Source of the DNA: Amyelois transitella
Lineage: Eukaryota > Arthropoda > Insecta > Lepidoptera > Pyralidae
DNA length: 64,000 nucleotides
Direction of reading: 5' to 3'
Assembly: GCF_032362555.1 (NCBI RefSeq)
Contig: NC_083511.1
Span: 5,642,001 to 5,706,000 of the forward strand
Shown here: one piece after another, positions 58,457 through 64,000 of the stretch
How positions within the stretch are numbered: the stretch's first letter is position 1
Layout: the number at the start of each line of letters is the position of its first letter
Program-made: the position numbers and the translations under genes
The notes under the pieces: generated by a model
What the model was told of the DNA's origin: nothing
The model's input: only the letters and a program-made list of their open reading frames with translations
Databases searched by the model: none

Positions 58457-58669
58457 TTAAAGAACTGTGCAGGAACTCTTCTCGCGGAAGGGATTTACTT
58501 TTTGACTGGAAAAGCCGACGAGCAGGCAATCCTCTTGTTCATGTTCATTGATATACTTTACGATATCCGCAACCGCAGCAGAAACCGGGATCCGTTTGAT
58601 AGCCGCTTCACGGCGTAGCTGCTCCGTGACAGCACGCTGCTGTTGCAACGTCGACACCATCATATCCAT
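58457..58669 (-). CDS. Ggamma1: G-protein gamma subunit (Ggamma1), 70 aa
   Basis: It encodes the small partner of G-beta that anchors heterotrimeric G proteins to the membrane. The sequence shows the N-terminal coiled helix STLQQQRAVTEQLRREAAIK, the loop and second helix ADIVKYINEHEQEDCLLVGF, and the invariant tail NPFREKSSCTVL. The final CTVL is a CaaX box; Leu at the last position predicts geranylgeranylation. Length and sequence match insect Ggamma1 (70 aa). The start chosen is the ATG at 58669 (MDMMVSTLQQQR); an upstream in-frame ATG at 58714 is probably untranslated. The coding region is a single exon; a ctttccag acceptor at 58770 suggests a spliced 5' UTR. Confidence 0.95.
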   Translation of the reverse strand: MDMMVSTLQQQRAVTEQLRREAAIKRIPVSAAVADIVKYINEHEQEDCLLVGFSSQKVNPFREKSSCTVL

Positions 58670-58769
58670 AACCGCAGTGTCTGATAGGCCTATGTTGAAC
58701 ACAAAGTCAAACAATCGTTCTAATACAAATCAGGGCGTAGCCTTGAGGTACACCTTGAAATGTGCAAAT

Positions 58770-58940
58770 CTGGAAAGAAATAATACAATAAATAATTGGC
58801 AAGCACGATAAAAAATTCAATGAACTTATAAGTTCTCACCTTAAAAGGGTTTTCTAAACTCTTTTAGAATAAAGGTATGATTGGGTTGATGATTTTCCAC
58901 AACAAAATAAATGCGTAGTCCTTTTACACAAATTTACGAA
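58770..58940 (-). promoter_or_regulatory. Candidate 5' intron/promoter of Ggamma1
   Basis: The likely acceptor (minus strand ttatttctttccag, ending 58770) implies an upstream non-coding exon. I cannot place it; it may lie before or beyond the hAT remnant at 59105. Confidence 0.25.
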
Positions 58941-59096
58941 TAAAATGGTGAACGAAATGTCAAAATTGAATGATTGGATTTCTGTCAGGAAAGGTGACAG
59001 TGACATCTTCAATATTTCATTTATAAATGTGTTAGATATTTTGTCTATGAAAAGTTTACGAGTGGTTTATGTTTCTTATACATTTAAAATTATTAT

Positions 59097-59809
59097 CTGT
59101 GGTTCAGTGCTGCCATTAGCGCTTTGGGCGCTAGATCCAGCGCTTTTTTTATGTGTTTGGTGAACTTTACAGAATTATAGCGCCTAGCGGATAATTGGCG
59201 CTTTTTTCATTTACGTCATGACATATTAAAAAACTCTATGGCTTCAACATTTTATACAAGTTTTAAAGTCTTGTAAGTAAGCGACATAGACAGTACTGTC
59301 CAGCAATGGCAAACAATAATATAAGAAAAGTGATTGATATAATTATCATGCAGCTAGCAATTGTCCATATAAAGAAAGATTTATTCGAAGTTGTCCCAAA
59401 AATAATGAGCTTACCATATTCCAATGCGGATATAGAAAGAGTATTCAATTCGTACAGGACTAACTGTCGCAGACCGCAATTGATCGAATTATGAAATTCC
59501 AGCCGATGTCTTGCGAAAGATTGGAACATCGGAAAAATATTTCAAAACTACTAATGAACCTTTACCAGGCCCTAGTTCAGCTATGGACAATTAAAATATA
59601 TCAAGCGATAGCTACTTTTTTGTTAATTTCGCAAATGAACGTTTTACTTAAGTATTTTTTTGTTTGTTTGCTTTATTTCATTCAAGAAAAATTGTTCTTT
59701 TAGCGGGATATCTAGCGCTTTTTTAAAGCAGAATTTCCGAGAAATCGAGCGCTTTTTTACATCTTACAGCGCTCAATCGGATTTTTGGTCTGGCAGCACT
59801 GCTGTGGTT
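59097..59809 (+). mobile_element. Non-autonomous hAT remnant (697 bp) with 8-bp target duplication
   Basis: The element at 59105-59801 has 11-bp inverted ends CAGTGCTGCCA / TGGCAGCACTG, flanked by CTGTGGTT at 59097-59104 and 59802-59809. Subterminal agcgctttttt motifs are repeated near both ends (for example 59140, 59196, 59714, 59750). The internal plus-strand frame at 59306-59494 encodes LFEVVPKIMSLPYSNADIER, the conserved core of a hAT C-terminal dimerisation domain, so it is an internal deletion derivative of an autonomous element. Confidence 0.93.
59306..59494 (+). pseudogene. hAT transposase C-terminal fragment
   Basis: 62 codons containing the dimerisation motif SLPYSNADIERVFN followed by a short RTNCRR segment. 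The catalytic core is absent. It belongs to a different hAT lineage from the element at 51-54 kb, whose motif is IPASSVPAERVF. Confidence 0.82.
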
Positions 59810-59992
59810 CATGTTCATAGAGAGTTTATGCTTCATTATTCTATTCATTTATTTTTTCCCAAAATTTTATATTTTCTCCGTTTTTCTTCAATATAGTAAA
59901 GGAAAAGGATTTAACAATTAATGTAACATTTACTTTTTGTCTAAAACAAGGTACTACAAAAGTTAGAAGAAATATAATTCGCCGGAATTGAA

Positions 59993-60061
59993 ATGGAAGG
60001 TGATGGAGCAGACTCTTCGAATACTAAATCCTTTTCAGGAATACCAGAGGCTATTTTTGTA
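59993..60061 (+). CDS. VBP1: VBP1 exon 1
   Basis: 23 codons, MEGDGADSSNTKSFSGIPEA then IFV, ending GTA|gtaagt in phase 0. The start ATG (ttgaaATGgaa) is the only one in frame before the conserved GIPEA. Confidence 0.9.
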
Positions 60062-63000
60062 GTAAGTTATTGCTTTTAATTATGGCTATATTAGAATTAA
60101 ATATTCGATTACTATTATATAAATTATTTGATATAATTTTAGGTTATAAACATCCATCTGCTTTTATTTTCTTAAATTTCTTACTATACTGTGATGAAAA
60201 CTTAAATTATTTCATGAGCTCTAACACACACGATAATAAATAAAATAATAATACATAGGTAATTTCTAAAACTATTTTACTTTGACCTGGTATTATTGTG
60301 TTCAGTGTACAGTGTTATTAATATTAGTAGTATGAATAATCAGGTTTTATTTTAGGATAATGTTGATGAATTTATGAATCAACCAGAAAACTCCAGTGGG
60401 GTTGACAAAGTACTCAGAAAACTTGATGAGCAACATGGGAAATACAAGTACATGGAGCTATCTTTAGCGACAAAGAGACGCCGTCTGCGGCAACAAATAC
60501 CAGACTTAGCTAGGTCCTTAGAAATGATTGAAAAATTAAAGACACAAAAGGACGAAACTGAAACAAAGTTTCTATTGAGTGACCAAGTTTTTGTTAAGGT
60601 ATTTTATACATTCTATAAATTAATTTTTATTTTATACATTTATAACAACTTTATTCCTTAATGAGTGAGCCAATATTCTAGAGAAGACTGAAGCTCATGT
60701 TCAGTTGAATTGCATTGAATGGAACAGTTTACTAGTCTATTTTCTTTAAAAAAAATTCCAAACTTTAACAATCTGTATGGGAAGAGAAATGAGAATAGCT
60801 ATATTTTTTCATGACTACCAATGCACTAAATGAATGTGATTAACTATAGTAAGCCTGTAGTTTAGGTAAGTACTGTATTTACATACATACATACATAAAA
60901 TCACGCCTCTTTCCCAGATGGGTAGGCAGAGACTACCTCTTTCCACTTGCCACAATCTCTGCATACTTCCGTTGCTTCATCCACATTCATAACTCTCTTC
61001 ATGCAAGCTCGGCGGTTTCGGATACGTTCGTCTAGGTCTTCCCACTCTGACCTTTCCCTCCACACTCTCCTTGTATATCTGCTTAGTCAACCTGCTTTCA
61101 TTCATCCTCTCCACATGACCGAACCATCTTAACATACCCTTTTCTATTCCTGTAACTACATCTTCTTTCACATCACAACATTCCCTTATCACCCTATTCC
61201 TTATCCGGTCACTCAATTTCACACCCATCATACTCCTTAAAGCTCTCAATTCCACTGCATTTATTCTGCTTTCGTGCTTCTTTTGCCATACCCAACTTTC
61301 ACTCCCATACATTAATGTCAGGACTAGGGTTGCCAACCGTACTCTAAAATAGAGTATTGTCCTCTATATCATGTAGGCGTACTCTATAATCTATAACACC
61401 AATAGAGTACGCTAAAATACTCTTTTATTGCCAGTCTGTATTAATATACAAAATCTATGTAATCAGAATACTCTTTTTTGTAAGTCTGTACTCTTTATTT
61501 ACCTCCTTTAAAATCAGATACACTCTATTTCTTCTAAAAAAAGTTGGCAACCCTAGTCAGGACCAACATGCCCTTATGCACAGCCAGTTGTGCCTTTTTG
61601 GATAGTTTCAGACTGCTCATAAAGGCATGCATAGCTCCATTCACCATGTTCCCCGCGTTCACTCTCCTTTCAATATCACTATCACACTTGCCATCTGATG
61701 TAAACTTTGATCCTAGATATACAAACTCTTTCACTTGCTCAACTTTTTCTCCTCCAATCAAAATATTACATGCTGTCATTTCTTTCTCCATTTCAAAAAG
61801 TACTGTATTTCATTATTTATATTATATAATTATTTTTTACAGGCTAATATAAAACCGACAAACACGGTGTACCTTTGGCTTGGAGCCAACGTTATGTTGG
61901 AGTACAGTTTAGAAGATGCAGAAAAACTTTTGACATCAAATATGGCAACAGCAAAGAAAAACTTGGAATGTGTTGAACATGACTTGGATTTCTTAAGGTA
62001 AATATTGCAGTTCACTACAGTCAGTGAATATTATTCTAATCTCTATTCTCTAAAAATAACAAAAATTTCTTTATACTATATAAAAAAAATTTCGTTATTT
62101 TTAAATACCATGTAAGGTCTAAAGAGTGATACTCTTACAGTGAGGAAAGATATCAACTGTCAGCTAGATATATAACTATGATCCAATATAGGTGTTAGTT
62201 TCCCCTGCAATAGGTTAATTTTGAATTCTGATTTATCCACCCAAGGATTGCAGTATCAAGGGGACCCCTAAATTATCTCTCTTGCCATGTGATTCCTTGC
62301 ACCAATTAAAAATAAAATAATAGGACCACTTCATCTCTTTCTCTCAATATTTCGTAAAAGGCGACTAAGGGATAGGCTAATAAACTTGGGATTCTTCTTG
62401 TAGGCGACAGGCTAGCAACCTGTCTTATTTGAGTTATTATTTGAGTCTCAATTCTATCATCAAGCCAAACAGCTGAGCGTAACCTATCAGTCTTTTCCAG
62501 ACTGTTGGCTCTGTCTATATCTACTATGCAAGAGATATAGACGTGATTATATGTATGTAGGCATAATTGCCGTCTCAGGGTGACCCCTAAATCATCTCAG
62601 AGTGTTGAAGATGCAACTCGATCTTATGCCAGGAAAATCATGGGAAGAAGATAAAAATCAAATATTTGAAATCTTAATTACCACCTAAATATACAATACA
62701 ATACAATACAAATTATCTTTATTGCCCATAAAAAATACATATGTAGAAGAAACATACATTATGAACATGTTGAGCAAAGGCGGACTTATCGCTAAGCAAT
62801 CTCTTCCAGCCAACCTTTGGGTAGTGAAAGGTAAAATCCTGGAACCGGGTGGGCAGCATACATAAGAAATGTTAGTTAGTGTATAATAAATAAACTACAC
62901 ACATACATAAACTATAAATATAAACTTAGACTACATAAATAATATTACACAAACTAAATAAATACATAATAATATACATACCTATATAAAAATAGATTGA

Positions 63001-63250
63001 TTAAAATGAATATTACCATGAATAAAGTTAAGAAGAGAGATAGTACTTCTTCAAATATAATTCTTGAATAGATTTTTACTACTCATTTCAACTACACTAC
63101 CACACACATTCGTTTTATAATGAATAATATTTAACAAATTACGAATTATTTTTTATTTCCAGAGATCAATGCACAACAACTGAAGTCAACATGGCTCGTG
63201 TATATAATTGGGATGTTAAAAAACGCCAGGCTGCCAAAGCATCTAGTTAA
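59993..63250 (+). CDS. VBP1: Prefoldin subunit 3 (VBP1), four exons, 184 aa
   Basis: The exons are 59993-60061, 60356-60598, 61843-61997 and 63163-63250 (555 nt); all phases agree. Prefoldin 3 is an alpha-type subunit of the hexameric jellyfish-shaped chaperone that hands actin and tubulin to the CCT chaperonin in the cytosol; the fly orthologue is merry-go-round. Visible features are GIPEAIFVDNVDEFM at the N terminus, the first coiled-coil helix DKVLRKLDEQHGKYKYMELS to about residue 100, the beta-hairpin core NTVYLWLGANVMLEYSLEDA, and the second coiled coil ending VNMARVYNWDVKKRQ. Length is normal for the family (about 185-197). It stands head to head with Ggamma1, start codons 1.3 kb apart. 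Confidence 0.96.
60356..60598 (+). CDS. VBP1: VBP1 exon 2
   Basis: 81 codons, phase 0 to 0 (ttttag acceptor, AAG|gtattt donor), carrying the first coiled-coil helix and the start of the beta-hairpin (FLLSDQVFVK). Confidence 0.93.
60885..61323 (-). mobile_element. LINE 3'-end fragment in VBP1 intron 2, part A
   Basis: The tail catacatacatacata lies on the + left edge. The minus-strand frame 60977-61336 matches the LINE at 8010-9011 (LMYGSESWVWQKKHESRINA, MLRWFGHVERM), with an internal deletion removing the segment LDQIKDVLVKGQ. It is interrupted at 61323 by a MITE and continues at 61563. Confidence 0.88.
61318..61562. mobile_element. 233-bp MITE with 6-bp target duplication, nested in a LINE
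   Basis: The element at 61324-61556 has inverted ends CTAGGGTTGCCAAC / GTTGGCAACCCTAG and is flanked by TCAGGA (61318-61323 and 61557-61562). The interior is rich in tactct/agagta repeats. No coding. The superfamily is uncertain; the GGGTTGCCAAC end is hAT-like, but the duplication is not 8 bp. Confidence 0.88.
61563..61800 (-). mobile_element. LINE fragment in VBP1 intron 2, part B
   Basis: The minus-strand frame continues the LINE after the MITE (EMEKEMTACNILIGGEKVEQ, VKEFVYLGSKFTSDGKCDSD). It ends 42 bp before the VBP1 exon-3 acceptor. Confidence 0.88.
61843..61997 (+). CDS. VBP1: VBP1 exon 3
   Basis: 155 nt, phase 0 to 2 (ttttttacag acceptor, AG|gtaaat donor). It encodes ANIKPTNTVYLWLGANVMLE and the start of the second coiled coil (KKNLECVEHDLDFLR). 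Confidence 0.93.
62120..62290 (+). repeat. Eroded interspersed repeat in VBP1 intron 3
   Basis: Recognisable blocks (tactcttacagtgaggaaag, tatgatccaatataggtg, gtttcccctgcaataggtt) match the family at 23600-23810. Confidence 0.5.
62288..62562 (+). repeat. SINE-like (CATA)n-tailed repeat, near full length
   Basis: It runs from gattccttgcaccaattaa (diverged head) to gacgtgattatatgtatgtag. A small duplication (cttatttgagttattatttgag) sits in the middle. Confidence 0.82.
62690..62870 (-). repeat. LINE/SINE 3'-end remnant with (TACAA)n
   Basis: A run of atacaatacaatacaata is followed by ttatctttattgcccat and ggcggacttatcgctaagca. That is the layout of a minus-oriented retroposon 3' UTR frequent in moth genomes. 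Non-coding. Confidence 0.4.
63163..63250 (+). CDS. VBP1: VBP1 exon 4
   Basis: It encodes the last 29 residues from the split Arg codon (RDQCTTTEVNMARVYNWDVK ... ASS) to TAA. Acceptor tatttccag. Confidence 0.93.
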
Positions 63251-64000
63251 TTACGTACTAAAATATGTCTTTACAAAGGCGCCTCACTAACTGCTACCTT
63301 TATCAAGGCGTGGTTGTATGAGTAGAAAATAGTCTTAGCTTGGTTAAGACAAAACATAAACAACTGTGTCTTTATTACTTTTACAGAAAATTATTGTTCA
63401 ACCGTCATACAAGATCTTATATTCTTGCAGTGAAGTGCAAAATTAATTTAAGTTTGTAATAATTATTCATCAAGCGCTTTTTAGAAAGATGTGAACTTGC
63501 TTTTCTTTAAAACTTTAACTTAAAGGAAGCTGAATGTATTATTGTTTGAACATGCTTCCTATAAAATGCCTTCGAACAAAATTGATTATACATGTTATAC
63601 AAATAGTCACGGCAATATCCTTTATGGAGTAAAGAAAACCAACAGATTTTTTTTTTATCAATCATAGTTGATTTTGATAAATAGAATAAGTTTTACTAAG
63701 TATTTTGTTTGAAAATATAACATTGGCACTCAAGTTTGCTGGTCAATGGCAGTAGGTAATGAACTCAATAATAATCATTTTATTTTAACAATGTTCTGAA
63801 AAATGTTATTATAGTACATCAATGTATTATATTTTTATACTAGTCATTTAACTGATTATGTATATGAGTCGTACTTCATTCATTTTCATCTCAAAAATGT
63901 CTTCAAAGACATGGGTTGCGTAAAACCTTATTTAGGTAACTAGTGTAACTATTGCTATCAAAACGTTTTATAAGTTACTAAATAAATGAAAAAACTGCCA
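63251..64000 (+). other. VBP1 3' UTR / downstream DNA
   Basis: No gene or repeat recognised except a possible scrap of the SINE-like repeat at 63605-63645 (gtcacggcaatatcctttatgg). An AATAAA lies near 63981; which poly(A) site is used is unknown. Confidence 0.35.

Noticed and set aside
1-64000. CRISPR arrays, operons, riboswitches, bacterial or viral genes
   Set aside because: The spliced insect genes and transposon content show eukaryotic nuclear DNA; the only regularly spaced array (39.2-41.06 kb) is an exon-derived tandem repeat without spacer diversity, and no viral gene was recognised.

Overview
This is AT-rich, intron-bearing animal DNA, almost certainly from a moth or butterfly. The evidence is spliced genes with insect-type products, tRNA-derived SINEs, a non-LTR retrotransposon family of the kind abundant in Lepidoptera, Helitron-like ends, hAT and Tc1/mariner-type elements, and a short repeat whose copies end in (CATA)n. 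No bacterial-style operon is present, and most open frames are chance or transposon-derived.

Four spliced genes can be assembled. (1) A short-chain dehydrogenase/reductase (SDR) gene on + runs from 12699 to 43427 in seven coding exons, whose phases all match and give 389 residues with two N-terminal membrane segments. Its second intron alone is 20 kb and full of mobile elements. (2) A CIDE-N / DFF45 (ICAD)-type gene on + (54500-55480, two exons, 198 aa). (3) A G-protein gamma-1 gene on - (58457-58669, 70 aa ending in a CaaX box). (4) Prefoldin subunit 3 / VBP1 on + (59993-63250, four exons, 184 aa). Genes 2 to 4 form a compact housekeeping cluster; Ggamma1 and VBP1 are head to head.

The most unusual locus is SDR exon 5. 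Its 3' part, together with its splice donor, is amplified into a 13-copy tandem array plus a degraded 14th copy (39.2-41.06 kb). The first units keep a GTAAGT donor and an in-frame 135-bp period. The later 137-bp units carry a TA insertion that changes the donor and creates a stop codon. The same gene has a degraded tandem copy of exon 2, and the encoded protein lacks the catalytic Tyr and Lys of SDR enzymes, so it is probably a pseudoenzyme or an atypical SDR.

Mobile DNA, by region: 0-10 kb intergenic, with SINEs, a Tigger-like element nested in a LINE, and a LINE reverse-transcriptase fragment; 10-43 kb the SDR gene with Helitron-like tandem units, a perfect 165-bp inverted repeat, a mariner-type MITE and LINE fragments; 43.4-51 kb intergenic repeats; 51.0-54.35 kb a complete 3.3-kb hAT element with perfect 16-bp ends and an 8-bp target duplication, its transposase broken by one frameshift and one stop, sitting about 150 bp upstream of the DFF45-like start codon; 59.1-59.8 kb a second hAT remnant with perfect 8-bp duplication; 61.3-61.56 kb a MITE nested inside a LINE inside a VBP1 intron.
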